This document shows, piece after piece, positions 36,295 through 47,745 of a DNA stretch of 64,000 nucleotides (its first letter is position 1; every line of letters begins with the position of its first letter). The stretch covers positions 115,429,225-115,493,224 of the forward strand of contig NC_080683.1 in NCBI RefSeq assembly GCF_030445035.2. The letters run 5' to 3'. The DNA comes from Dasypus novemcinctus. Its lineage: Eukaryota > Chordata > Mammalia > Cingulata > Dasypodidae. Position numbers and translations under genes: made by a program. The notes beneath the pieces are model-generated. The model worked only from the letters and a program-made list of their open reading frames with translations, did not search any database and was not told the origin of the DNA.

Positions 36295-36440
36295 CCAGGC
36301 AAGCAAGACTCTTGCTGCCCATGACCTGGAATAGACTGCCTGACTCTCTGGTTCTGCCTTTGGATCTGTAAAATATGGATAACAGTGCATGCCTGGTCCT
36401 TGAGTGACAGTGAATGTGAGAGCACTTTGTAAACTGTGTC
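36295..36440 (+). repeat. MIR-like fragment
   Basis: Weak match to the MIR central part: GACTGCCTGACTCTCTGG, then GATCTGTAAAATATGGATAA, then GAGCACTTTGTAAACTG. Confidence 0.5.
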
Positions 36441-36454
36441 GTTGTGCACAAGCC

Positions 36455-36878
36455 TAAGGAACCATGGTGCCCTACTAGGGCTGCTGCAGCAATGCACTGC
36501 AAACTGGGGGGCTGTAAACACTGGAAATGTGTTCTCTCCTGCTTCTAGAGGGCAGAAATCTGAAATCAAGGCGTTAGCAGGTCATGCCCCCGCCTGGTTC
36601 CTTCCAGCCTCTGAAGGCATTCCTTGGCTTCTGGTAGCATCGCTCCATTCCCTGCCTCATCTTCTCACGGCCGTCTTTCCTCCGTGGCTGTGCTCTGTTT
36701 CCCTTTCCCATCTCTTATGAGAGCACCACTCATATTGAGTTAAAGGCCACCCTAATCCAGTGTGACCTCCTCTTAATTTAACGAATCACATCTGCAAAAG
36801 CCCTATTTCTAAATAAGGCCACATTCCCAGGCTTTGGGTGCACATGAATTTTAGGGGGGATGCTACTCCACGTAGCAC
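36455..36878 (-). mobile_element. MLT1 MaLR LTR, antisense
   Basis: Inverted MLT1 phrases in order: CTAGGGCTGCTGCAGCAATG, a degraded TCTAGAGGGCAGAAATCTGA, GGCCACCCTAATCCAGTGTG, CACATCTGCAAAAGCCCTAT, and AATTTTAGGGGGGATG. Confidence 0.8.
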
Positions 36879-37665
36879 GATGATAATTGACAAAAAAAAA
36901 AGACCAGGAGTGGCGATTGCTTTGTTCCTTCTCATTGACTCATCTAATAACGTCGAGGCACCAACTTGGTGCTCCGTGTTCTCTAGTGGACAGGAGAGCA
37001 CACATTTGCCAGATCTGGAGGGGGAGGCTGAGCCTGAACCCCCTTGCATGTCAGCCCTGGAGCCAAAGCCATCCTGCCTCTCAGGAGCCACCCGTTCTGT
37101 GGTGGCCTTGCGGCTGCTGCTCCAGAAAACTCAGGAAAGTGGTGTTGGGTTGTCATGGCCCCACCCTTGGGAGGATGCCCAGGGGATGTGGACTGCCCTG
37201 GGCAGCCCACAGGAAGCTGGACCAAAAAGTGCAAAGTCACTGCAAGTCCAACTTAGGGCACAGACCTTTTCTCCACCACCCGCACTTTCAGGGGGCTTGC
37301 TTACAAATGCCTGGTGTCTATTTGAGAAAGTCAAAAATATGTCTTGTTAATCTTTTATTCACGATTATAAGGAGGTAAGATAACAGTTTCCTAATTGGCA
37401 TTGAATAAAATTGGTGAAAAATTATGACTGGACTATAGACCCAAGGCCTAAAATTATTTTGACCATGGCAAGAACATTGTAAGTAGAAAATAGCATTCAA
37501 GATGTTAGCAAAGGTTATTTTAGGTCTCTCTATTTTTTCACTCTCTTATCCTGATTTCAGAACAGGGAGAATTAGACAAGGTGCTGTAAAAACTGTAAAA
37601 GTACATCTGCTAAGCTGATGAATACTGGTATTAATTTCACAAAAATCACTTAACTTTTATAATGT
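36879..37665. other. Unassigned GC-richer interval with overlapping open frames
   Basis: Open frames of 170 and 163 codons overlap in two plus-strand frames (36838-37350, 36887-37378) together with minus-strand frames. Both begin in or just after an LTR, neither shows a known domain, and three frames being open at once points to base composition. Not called as a gene. Confidence 0.5.
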
Positions 37666-37669
37666 CTCC

Positions 37670-37904
37670 TAAATAGCAGCTCTCAAACTCTTGGTCTTGG
37701 GACCTGTTTGCACCCATAAATTATTTAGGACCCCAAACATTTGGTTGATGTGGATTATATCAATAAATATTTACTGTTCTAACACTAATGCAAGGTGTTA
37801 TAATAGGGGGAACTGTTTTATGCACAATTTTTCTGTAAACCTACAATGTCTCTAATTATACATACATACATATATATATATTTGCAGTGTTAAAAGTTAA
37901 ACCT
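37670..37904 (+). mobile_element. Old DNA-transposon (hAT-like) remnant, left part
   Basis: CTCTCAAACTCTTGGTCTTG, then GGGACCTGTTTGCACCCATA and AATTATTTAGGACCCC resemble a mammal-wide hAT-type element. It appears to continue at 39327-39520 on the far side of an L1 3' UTR insertion. No terminal repeats or duplication seen. Confidence 0.45.
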
Positions 37905-39312
37905 TTCCTGGCTGGGGGTGCTCTGTCGTGGTCCCTAGGGGAGCAGCGGCAGTCCCCCAGGTGCAATGGTAAGAACCAGGAAGGAATGAGGTCCAACAGT
38001 GAGCCCCTGATACTAATGACTATGCTTGTGAGCCTATACACCTGAAATAAGAACAAGGCCTAGAGCAGCACTGTGCCTGGGAGTTTCCTCCTGACAGCCT
38101 TCATGTTACTCAAATGTGGCCAGTCTTAAAGCCAAACTCAGCATGTAGATGCAGTGCATTCCCCCCAGCGTGGGACATGACACCCGGGGATGAGCCTCCC
38201 TGGCACCAAGGGATCACTACCAAATACCAGCTGATGACGCAACTAGAAAATGACCTTGAATTAAAGGCTCAACGCAGATCAGCAGAATATCCGTGTCTAC
38301 ATATAATAACAGGAGTTTAAAATGCTGTTTGACCTAATGTAAGAGGGAAATGGAAAGGAGAAATGAGTTTATGTGGCTATGAGTCTCTAAAAGAGAGTCT
38401 GGAGGTTGTCAGAAGGATTGCCCTTATGCACACCTGAGCAGAGTCTCAGAGACAGATAAAGTAGATACAACCCCAGGTATTGGTTCTTTTGAGGGCTAAA
38501 GAGACCCACGGGTTCTATGGTCATGGCAGATGGGGTTCACTGTCATGTCAGTTGGCCCTTCTTTGGAGCTGGTATTTCTGCATGATGGAACTGGACTCAG
38601 ATGGGATCTCTTTCCACAAGACTTTCATGCTACTTTACTGGAATTGTAGTTGGTGCTGGGGTTTAAGATATATCTAGGGGATTTGACTCTCTGGACTGAC
38701 AATATGATAGCCAGGCCCTGAACCTCAACAGACTTCAACTCCTACACTCTGATTTATTGGACTTAACCCACTCAGCTAACATGGCGTTGAAGAATGCCAA
38801 CCACCACACCACGAAGCCTAGAGTGCCTACAACTGAAAGCAGGAGGATTGCATCCAGTATCCATGTGGAATCTAAGCCCCCTTTTGACATAGATGTGCAA
38901 TGGACACAACCAATCCAAGGTCCACAGAGAAAATGTGGCATTGGTGTGGGAAAAGTGGCCATGGTGGCTGCTGGGTGTGGGGAATGGGAGGAAGAGATGA
39001 GATGTGGAGGCATTTTCGGGACTTGGAGTTGTCCTGGGTGGTGATTCATGGACAGTTACGGGACATTGTAGATCCCCCCAGGGCCCGCTGGATGGAACGT
39101 GGGAGAGTATGGGCTATGATGTGGACCATTGACCATGAGGTGCAGAGATGCCCAGAGATGTACTTCCCAAATGCAATGGATGTGTCATGATGATGGGAGA
39201 GAATGTTGCTGTGGGGGGAGTGGGGGGTGGGGGCAGTGGGGTTGAATGGGACTTCATATTTTTTGAATGTAATATTTTTTAAAAAATGAATAAAAAAAAA
39301 AGGAAAAGAAAA
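37905..39312 (+). mobile_element. L1 3' UTR insertion with 14-bp target-site duplication
   Basis: A 1.41-kb non-coding L1 3' end flanked by the perfect duplication TAAAAGTTAAACCT at 37891-37904 and 39313-39326, with an A-rich tail at about 39280-39312. It holds GTGGGACATGACACCCGGGG near 38170, shared with the composite element at 27.7 kb. Frames of 95-104 codons inside are chance. Confidence 0.9.
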
Positions 39313-39326
39313 TAAAAGTTAAACCT

Positions 39327-39520
39327 GAGAAGTTTAAAAAGCACTTATTCATTAACTTACTCAAACTGAACTGTTATAAACCCATTATCTGTTAACATCA
39401 GAGCAATATATCACACGTGATATAACTACTGGAAAACTCCACTGTACACTCATGAGTGACTGAGAATGAAAAAAGGCACATAACTTAGTACATGCTTTTT
39501 TGTGAACCTCTGCTCTAAAC
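39327..39520 (+). mobile_element. Old DNA-transposon (hAT-like) remnant, right part
   Basis: Continuation of 37670-37904: the text around 39385-39400 (ACCCATTATCTGTTAACATC) fits the same recalled element. Weak. Confidence 0.4.
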
Positions 39521-39639
39521 TATTTTGAACTCCACAGAAAAGTGTCAAATTGAGATAGGTACTATAATTTATTGTACTGGGTTTTTTTGTTTGTTTTTTA
39601 AATTAGTTTCATTGTTCTGTAAAGAATATATTTGTATTA

Positions 39640-39855
39640 AGATTGTGGATAGAGTTTGAATGCCCCACCCTGTCACTTACTCATGGAATGACTTTGGACA
39701 AGCTATTTAAACCTCCCAGGCCTCAGTATCCTTAACTGTAAAATAAAAATGAAAAAATATTTCTGCCACTGGGGTTGTTGTGCTGAATAATTGACTTAAT
39801 ACATAAAGCACTTTGAATACTATATAAACTCTCAACAAATTTTAGTAACTATGCA
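39640..39855 (+). repeat. MIR SINE
   Basis: MIR order: GTCACTTACTCATGGAATGA, CTTTGGACAAGCTATTTAAA, CCTCAGTATCCTTAACTGTA, GGTTGTTGTGCTGAATAA. Confidence 0.8.
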
Positions 39856-40079
39856 TTGTTAATATATTAAGTGTTTTGTTAGTTTTTATGCATTGCATGA
39901 AATGTCAAGTAATATATAAGGCATAATTTTATTTTTTGTGAAGATATATATGTTTCTAAATATATGTATATGTATGTATGTATATCTCTATATAATTAAC
40001 CAGGAAAGCATTAACTTCTAAAATTTTGAAAAAAAGTAATAAAGGAAACCTGGCTTTTCATACTTATTCAGTAAACAGT

Positions 40080-40400
40080 GCTGAAAAAGTAGATTTTTTT
40101 TTTAAATCACTTTATATCCTCACCTTACTCCAACTATAAAATTAATTCCAGTGGGAGATAATATAGATAAATATTTAGCTTATCTCTGGGTAGAAAGGAA
40201 TTTCTTAACTTAGAAATCATTGGAGAAATTACAAAACATCAATATATTGATTACTTTAAAATCATTAAGGTAAAGGTAAACTGTGAAAGGATATGCACAA
40301 CAAATATAACTTAGTTGGTATATTTAAAATATTGTGCATTTATAAGAGCATTCTAAGTCCTTCGAAGAAAACAAATGACAAAGATATCCTACTTGTCTTG
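40080..40400 (+). mobile_element. Old L1 ORF2 C-terminal fragment (tentative)
   Basis: TATATCCTCACCTTACTCCA and the following A-rich text resemble the sense L1 region that precedes the C terminus of ORF2. No frame survives. Confidence 0.4.
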
Positions 40401-40530
40401 TCAGCTTCCTCAAAGTCACAGAATGAAGGAAGTACAGATTACATGTTATAAAGGTATTTTATGAAGGCTTCCTAGGAATGTGCAGTTGAAGGAGAAATCA
40501 CTCCCTAAGCAGCTCAGCCATCTTGGATCC

Positions 40531-41189
40531 TATCTTACTTTGCCAAAGGCTGCCAATATAAAATTACCAGAAACGGTTTGGCTTTTATAATGAGGATTTG
40601 TTAGGGTGAAAGCTCACAGTTCCAAGGCTGTGAAAATGTCCCAACCAAGGCATCATCAAGAATGATGTTTCATCAAAGGTTTATGGCTGGCAGATCTGAA
40701 ATTGTGCCACATGGCAAGGCAAAATGGCAACTCTCCCTCTGGGCCTTCTGCTCCAGGCTGCTTTCTCCTCAGACTTAGCTGTGGGCCATCAACAAGCACA
40801 TTGTGTGGCTCATCTCTTCAGCTTTGAACTGCTCCATGGAGCTAGCCTCTCAGGGGCTTCTTTCTGTGCCTATATGCTCTACTGATTCCAACTACCAGCC
40901 TCTTCCCTCAGTCTGCCAGGGTTTCTCTTGGCCTCTCTCTCAGCTGTACCTGTCCCTGGAGTCCTTTCACGTGGCATGGTAAAAATGGTGGCTGTCTTTC
41001 ACCGTGTGTTTCTGCTTTCAGATCTCAGTTTATATAAGACCCCAGCAAGAGGGTGGAGATGCAACCTGAGCCAGAACTCATTGACCAAGTCCAATCAAAG
41101 GGCCCCACACCCACAGAAATGGATTAGTTCTAAGAACCTATCTTTTCTGGGATTCCCCAAAAAAATTCACTGTCAAAAATTGCACAGTC
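40531..41189 (-). mobile_element. Xenarthran-type LTR (second subfamily), antisense
   Basis: Sense direction right to left. It starts TGTGCAATTTTTGACAGTGA, contains AACTAATCCATTTCTGTGGG, and ends with TTATATTGGCAGCCTTTGGC...AGATA. The same opening, CCATTCCTGTGG and GCATTGGCAGCC phrases occur at 50090-50757 and 61350-61526. The terminal CA has decayed to TA and no duplication is visible. Confidence 0.7.
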
Positions 41190-42025
41190 AACTGACCCTG
41201 GTCTCGTCTTTGCTTCAAAGTCAATTGTGAGAACTGCTTAGATTCTGAAGAAAATCTTTTTGTTTACTCTGAATTTGTGCTTTCTATATTTAGTTTATTT
41301 AGATTGATACCATAGGATGGGTTGAAGAAGTTGATGTATGGGGATATATTTTGGAGTAGATTTGTAACATCAACAATAAAAAACTTAGATGTCTTCCAGA
41401 ACTTTTATTGGTGTAAGTTATATGCAGTGGCTTGTTAAAGATGTTTCTGCCCTAATTCTCCCTCTTCTCAGTTTCGTTTGACTTTATGGTCTTACCAACT
41501 CTGTCTCTTTTCAGAACCATGATCCCATTATGAATGAGGACTCACGGTCCATGTAGAGCCCCTTGCAAGTGAGTCCTGCACCCCCATATGTCTCAAAACT
41601 ACCCAGAAGAAAAATTGCTTTGAAGGATTAATTGCTACTTTTTAAAAGGAGTCTGAAGAAGGCAGCCAAATTCTTCATGTTCCCTTCCCCTACCATGCCC
41701 AGAAGACACATTGCACAGGTGGACTCCTAGCTCTGGTTGTCCCAGATCAGAATAAAAGTTCTGGCTTGACTCCTAGGGACTGGCTAAGCCTGTGGGCAAA
41801 AAAAGCCAAACACTGATCCTGACTCTCGCATAAGAGCTTTTTGTGTGGTCTCAGGGAGAGAAGGAACACTGGGCTGGGAGTCAGGAAATTTGAGATCAGC
41901 TCGTGGTCCAGCGGAGAGTGAACAGGGTGGTGGCAGGGTGACTTTGCTGGACTAAAGTGGGGCTTTGGTGCCTCCACCTTCAGGTTTCAGCACTCCTTTA
42001 TAAAAGGCAAAGCATTTGAATTCAC
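41190..42025. other. Unassigned interval
   Basis: No gene or repeat recognised. Confidence 0.4.
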
Positions 42026-42029
42026 ATGT

Positions 42030-42232
42030 CTTTTGCTTTGACTCTCTGTCGCATATGAGCTTCGACAATTAGATTTCTCGCTCTGAATCTCAAGTTTCTC
42101 ATTTTTAAAACAGAGAATCTTCCTACATCATATCCCTTATTGAGGGTTAGATGAAATAACTTACATAGCATTGTGCTGTATACATATAACATTTTGCCTG
42201 GCCTATAGAAATCTCAATAAATGAACTTTTCT
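42030..42232 (+). repeat. MIR SINE, diverged
   Basis: Degraded MIR: AATCTCAAGTTTCTCATTTT, TTGAGGGTTAGATGAAATAA, AATCTCAATAAATGAACTT. Confidence 0.6.
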
Positions 42233-42719
42233 TCCCTTCTCTTTGGAGCTTATTTCATCATCTTGTTTCCTAAGAAACCCATTTTTGATTAATTTTCAGA
42301 GTGGAAAAGATTACATATTCAGTTCATGTGTTATTGGCTAATAAGGCATAATAAATGTTCCTTCCCAGGTATATTGGCATTTTAATAAGGAAAACTGAGA
42401 AATTATGTTGTAATGGTCATATTTGAAACAGTGAAGAGAAGATTTTGTGCCTAGAGATTCAGGAGAAATTAGCCAGGAATTCTTCATATCATAACATTTC
42501 AATTAATCTTTTGATGTGGACCCTTTAAAATCTGAACCATCAAAATTTTGGATGAGAGAGCAAATCATGATCATTATCATCACATAAACCTTAGAATAGG
42601 TTAGCTTTCCAGAAGTCTTTTGGAAGGTAAATTTTGATCTGTGTGTACTAAGGGCAGTAGGATGCAGGTCAAATAACCTGGATGTTTAAAGAATGAAATG
42701 AGAAGGGGAAGATGAGAAG
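42233..42719. other. Unassigned interval
   Basis: No gene or repeat recognised before the mariner. Confidence 0.4.
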
Positions 42720-42721
42720 TA

Positions 42722-43989
42722 TTAGGCTGGTGCAAAAATAATTGCAGTTTTACATTGCTAAAATTTGCCTTTATATTGGCATACATTCTTTAATAAATGT
42801 GGTTATGTTATACTTCATTTAATGTGCATTTCTCACTTTTTTTTTTGCTAATGACTTGTTACTTGCTGTTTATTTTATATTTATTTTAGACTATGGAAAT
42901 GATGTTACACAAAAGCCAATTCAAGCAGTTTTCTTATTTGAGTTCAAAATGGGTCATACAGCAGCAGAGACAACTCGCAACATCAACAGTGCATTTGGCC
43001 AGGAACTGCTAACGAAAATAGTGCAGTGGTGGTTCAAGAAGTTTTGCAAAGAACACTGAACCTTGAAGATGAGGAGTGTAGTGGCCGGCCATTGGAAGTT
43101 GACAATGACCAAGTGAGAGCAATCATGGAAGCTGATCCTCTTAAATTACACAAAAAGTTGCTGAAGAACTCAACTTCGACCATTCTATGGTCATTTGGCA
43201 TTTGAAGCAAGTTGGAAAGGTGAAAAAGCTTGATAAGTGGGTGCCTCAGGAGCTGACCAAAATTTTTAAAAAATCATCATTTTAAAATGTCATCTCTTAT
43301 TCTACACAAAAACGACAAATCATTTCTCAATCAGATTGTGATGTGTGACAAAAAGTGGATTTTATACAACAACCAGCGATGATCAGTTCAGTGGTTGGAA
43401 CTAGAAGAAGCTCCAAACCACTTCCGAAAGTCAAACTTGACCAAAAAAAGGTCATGGTCACTGGTGGTCTGCTGCTGGTCTGATCCACTACAGCTTTCTG
43501 AGTTGCAGTGAAACCAATTACGTCTGAGAAGCATGCTCAGTAAATAGATGAGATGAACCAAAAACTGCAATGCCTGCAGTGGGTATTGGTCAACAGAAAG
43601 GGCCCAATTCTTTTCCATGGCAACGCCCGACCACACATTACACAACCAATGCTTCAAAAGTTGAATAAATTGGGCTATGAAGTTTTGCCTCATCCACCAT
43701 ATTCATCTGACTTCTCACCAACCGACTACCACTTCTTCAGGCATCTCAACAACTTTTTGCAAGGAAAACATTTCCACAACCAGCAGGATGCAGAAAATGC
43801 TTCCCAAGAAGTCACTGAATCCCGAAGCATGGATTTTTACACTACAGGGATATACAAACTTATTTCTCATTGGTAAAAATGTATTGATTGTAATGGTTCC
43901 TATGTTGATTAATAAAGATGTTTTTGAGCCTTGTTATAATGATTTAAAATTCACAGTCCAAACCCACAATTCCTTTTGCACCAGCCTAG
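42722..43989 (+). mobile_element. Mariner (Tc1/mariner, Hsmar1-type) DNA transposon, near full length
   Basis: Left terminal repeat TTAGGCTGGTGCAAAAATAA pairs with the right end CCTTTTGCACCAGCCTAG in inverted orientation. The left end abuts the dinucleotide TA at 42720-42721, the mariner target; the right TA is lost. Length 1268 bp, close to the ~1.29 kb usual for Hsmar1. It carries one degenerate transposase gene. Confidence 0.92.
42893..43912 (+). pseudogene. Hsmar1-type mariner transposase pseudogene
   Basis: Degenerate copy of the DD34D transposase that cuts and pastes the element; the same family gave rise to the transposase half of primate SETMAR. The DNA-binding part is clear at 42950-43050 (MGHTAAETTRNIN, QWWFKKFCK). 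The catalytic domain follows: CDKKW near 43345 keeps the first Asp; the second site at 43617-43637 reads HGNARPH, where the family has HDNARPH, so the catalytic Asp is now Gly; the third site, PTDYHFF at 43725, keeps Asp. The tail matches through DCNGSY to a stop at 43910-43912, giving about 340 codons as in the family. Several stops and shifts, including one just after FCK, make it non-coding. The ATG at 42893 is placed by alignment with the family N terminus. Confidence 0.9.
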
Positions 43990-46235
43990 GAAATCAAACC
44001 TTCACATAACTCACATTTGTACCCAGGATTGCAAAAATAAAATAAAATCATTGGCTTAAATAAGTGTTTTTACATAAGATTGTTAGAGATGCTAAGGTAT
44101 GGGGTTTTTATTTACAATTCTTATTTTTGCATTTTCTACTCAAAAGCACTTTTCAAATATCCTTAGTATCATCTTAATCCTTCCACTTATGTGGAAATTC
44201 CCCAGAGAAATTCACAGTTCTCCTTCCTTTTGAACTATTGCTCTACACATCATATTAGCATTTTCTTAGGATGTTACTGCTTGAAGTACATTGCAGTATT
44301 TGTGGTAAACTCTATTGCGTATGATAGCACTTGGCAACAACAATTCACAGTGCCTAAAAGCTATAATGACCAGACATTCTGTGGTCAGTGAAAGGAAATT
44401 ATATAACATTAGCTGCTGGTATGCTGTGAAGGGAAGTCTTCACATTTCTCCAAGCTACCTCCTACCCTTGTCACTTGCCACTAATAGTAGGTTTTGCAAA
44501 TATGTTGGGGGTAAATGGACCCTGGAGTACTGTATTCTCTGTACCCCCAAACCATGCACAACCTTCTGCTTGGTTATTTCAAATCAGTGGTGGGCAAGCT
44601 TGTTGTGTTTAACTCCCACACAACTTTACTCTGTCTGGACAATCAGAAACCCTGTGTGTATAATACTATCAATCTATGTACTTTCACTATGACTTTATTT
44701 ACATAAAATACGTTTTACAAGAATCGTTTGGCCAAAGATGCAGGTCATCTTGGACATTCCCATCAGGTCCATTCTGATGGTGGGGATGGTGGTTTGTGTT
44801 TTTGTTTTATTTTAACTTCTGTGAGCATCTACTACTTAAATAAAAAGGATGGCAACAGTGGTTACTTTTTCCATGTCCCTCTGAGCTTTACACTTCACAT
44901 CAGCTTCTACTTTCACAAGTAACTGGCTTCTAAGGCAAATCTCCGCTAATCCTCCCCGCAGAAGGGAGGCCCAGCCCCTCCGTCAGCTGGTGTTTGCCAG
45001 GGGCTCGCCCTGACCCCGAGTCTGGATCGTGTTTCTCATGATTACGGCTCTTGCTGACAGCTCGGTGGCCCATGGGATTGTGGGTCAGAACGCAGGGAAA
45101 GGAATTTTGAATTACAGGGGAAATGATGCTTAAAAAAGGCAAGAGTTTACTTTTTTTTTTTTCACTCTAAGATGTTTTCATACAGTTTGTTCTTTGTTTC
45201 CATCAAGTATGGTTGGTTACCCTCCTTAAGGAAGCTTATTTCAACATTGTGTGTCTTGGTGAAATAATCCAAGGAGACCGCTACTGAATAAATACTGTGT
45301 CCACAATTTTCTTCACAGAACATGTCACAGAATAGATCCTTAGGTCATTAATTGTTTTTAACCTTTTTAAAATATGAAGAATAATATGCTTAGTAAGAAT
45401 ATGTTAAGCATATCATGTTTGACCTTTTGTTATATTAATCTGTCCTTTAAATCCATTGCACATGCTGCTGAGGGCAGTGAATCTCTTTATGCATTAGGGT
45501 CCATATTTGGAATGTTGTAGAGACTTTAAAAAAAAAAAAGGTTAATGATGATCAAATGATTATGCCCAATTTTTATCATCGCTAAATTTTTTTTAAAAAT
45601 GAATACTTTAATTGGTACTAAATGTAATTATTGAATTTAGTGTTTTCACTAATAAAAACCTCAAATTAGAAATCCTCTCCTTTATCCTCCTTCAAATTAA
45701 ATCCTAATTACCTTTCTACTCCACCATTTTATCAGCAGTGGCAATCCATTTCCTTGTATGTCTCTTACCCTGTTAGGCTTTATACAGTCAGACGCACACA
45801 CCTGAGATGAACCCCAGGCCTTTGGCAGCTGTGCAATCGTTCAGGAATGTAGACTTAGAAGTAAGCAGTTAAAGCAGGTTATGCAGACCATGAAAGCATG
45901 TGGCATTTACACAGGGCCAGGGCAGATAATTTTTCACTCTTTCCCCTTGCCCCAGATAGCTTCTATTAACCTAGATAATATGCTTTATTCTCCCAGGGAT
46001 ATATGTTACCTTCTCCTTCCTATCTGTCTTAATGGAAATAGGCAAATAATAAATAATAGCAAGAAATCATAATTGCTTGTGTAATTTTGCAATGCAGTTC
46101 CTCCTGGGACTCCTGTTGACTTTGGATCCTGTGTTTCTCCTGTCCCTCTTCTTCCTTTTAGGCTTGATTTAACTATTTCTTCTTTCCATTATCTTTTTTC
46201 TGGGACTTTTGAAATGTTTCTCAAAATTCAGTCTA
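43990..46235. other. Unassigned interval
   Basis: No gene or repeat recognised. A short GC-richer patch lies at 44935-45080. The 125-codon frame at 44315-44692 has no domain. Confidence 0.45.
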
Positions 46236-46237
46236 TA

Positions 46238-46440
46238 TCAAAATGTCTGCATCAGAGTCACTTGTGTGCTTTTTCAAAATGTTCCTGGCCCCTCAAATTC
46301 CTCACTCCCTTTTCCCCCACCCTCACCCACATCCCCACAGAATCATTTCCTCTGGAAGCCGACCCTAGGGAGAGGCATTTTGAATGGGGACACCTCCACT
46401 GCCACCCCCCACATTGGTTCTGAAGCATGTGAAAGTTAGC
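46238..46440. repeat. MER5-like hAT-Charlie remnant
   Basis: CTGCATCAGAGTCACTTGTG, then GTTCCTGGCCCCTCAAATTC, later GGCATTTTGAATGGGG resemble a non-autonomous MER5-type element. Terminal repeats are not visible. Confidence 0.5.
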
Positions 46441-47555
46441 AAGCCATTATGGAAACTAGACCTATTACCATCACCTAACACATAGCTCTGCATTATGTCT
46501 CTTTTTTGCACTTTCTCCTTTTTCAAGTACCAGTTCCTCCATTTTTAAGAGGGAAACCATATTGCTTGACCCCGCCCACTGAATCTCCATCCAACCTGAT
46601 ATTACCAATATCAGGAATCACCCGACGGAAAGATCCAGACCTGCTCCACAGCCCTAAACCCCAGACACTGTCCTTAGTCATGCAACACAGGCTTACAGAG
46701 CAGGAGCCAGCCATGATCGCATGGTTAGTATCACACTCGTGTGTAGTATCATCCCTCGGCTTCAGCAAAGTCAAAATCACGTTGTGCAACTTAGTTGAAT
46801 ATACATAAAATAATAACAGCAACAAGAAGAACAAAGCCATACTTGTCGAGTTATTCCTTTTTGCATCTCTTACGAAAAGTTCTGTCTTCCAAGTTCCCTA
46901 GTTTCAGTGATATACTGCCTTCCCACTGGAGCTCACTAACTCCTCCTTTGCTTAACACTGGCATTAATTTTCCTACAGCAGTGCTTCTAGAACATAATAA
47001 GCACTTAAATACATTATTGTTGTTATTAGCATTCTCATTGTAATATTTAAGCTGTGGGAAACACTTAAAATGATGTCTCACACACAAGTTATTTATAATC
47101 CACAAATCTTAGCTATTACCATTATTAACATCCCTTAAAACAACACTGAAGTTGCATCTTGGGTAATAAAGAGGAATTGTGAAAGTTTTAAGTCTACTTA
47201 ATTGATTTACCAAAATGCCGGTAGGTATTTAGAGAGAATTGGGAGGGTGGGGGTTACTTCATATTAAAGTATATGTTTTTTGTTATTATTAACTCAAATA
47301 ATTAACAAAATTGTCATCAACTTAGTTCTTCCTATTCTGGTGTAATTTCAACTCGTAAGACTTTGTCCTACTTTGGTGCATAACCAGATTATAAAAGTTA
47401 GTATAAATTTTAAAGTTTGGTATTTTGTGTCTCTAGCATTTAATGGAAAAAATTTCAAACTACATATCTTACTATTAGACCCTTCCTTTGATGCTGGACA
47501 ATTTATGTCCACGCACCTCTAACTCTGATCCAGCCTGATCCACTTCCTATCCGAC
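46441..47555. other. Unassigned interval
   Basis: No gene or repeat recognised. Opposed 100-105-codon frames at 46506-46840 overlap each other and lack domains. Confidence 0.4.
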
Positions 47556-47559
47556 TAGC

Positions 47560-47745
47560 TTGTATTTTCCCTTCAGGTCTCCTTTGAGAAATCTTCCTTG
47601 ATTCTCGTAATGCTCCCACCACATTCTGCTCTTACCCTACCCCAGAGAGCATTTATGACTCTATATTACAGTTCTATTTGTCTCCCTCCTTTGGAAGCCC
47701 ATACGCATAGATTGTTTCATACAATAACTTCCCAACCAAGTCAAG
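47560..47745 (+). repeat. L2-like LINE fragment
   Basis: Pyrimidine-rich text with TGAGAAATCTTCCTTGATTC and TTTGTCTCCCTCCTTTGGAA resembles the L2 3' region. Tentative. Confidence 0.45.

Noticed and set aside
36838..37378. 170- and 163-codon overlapping frames, the longest in the window
   Set aside because: Both lie in the same GC-rich stretch in two frames, start in or just after an MLT1 LTR, have no recognised domain, and minus-strand frames are open there too.
43388..43693. 101-codon minus-strand frame within the mariner
   Set aside because: The recognisable transposase is on the plus strand; this is its shadow.
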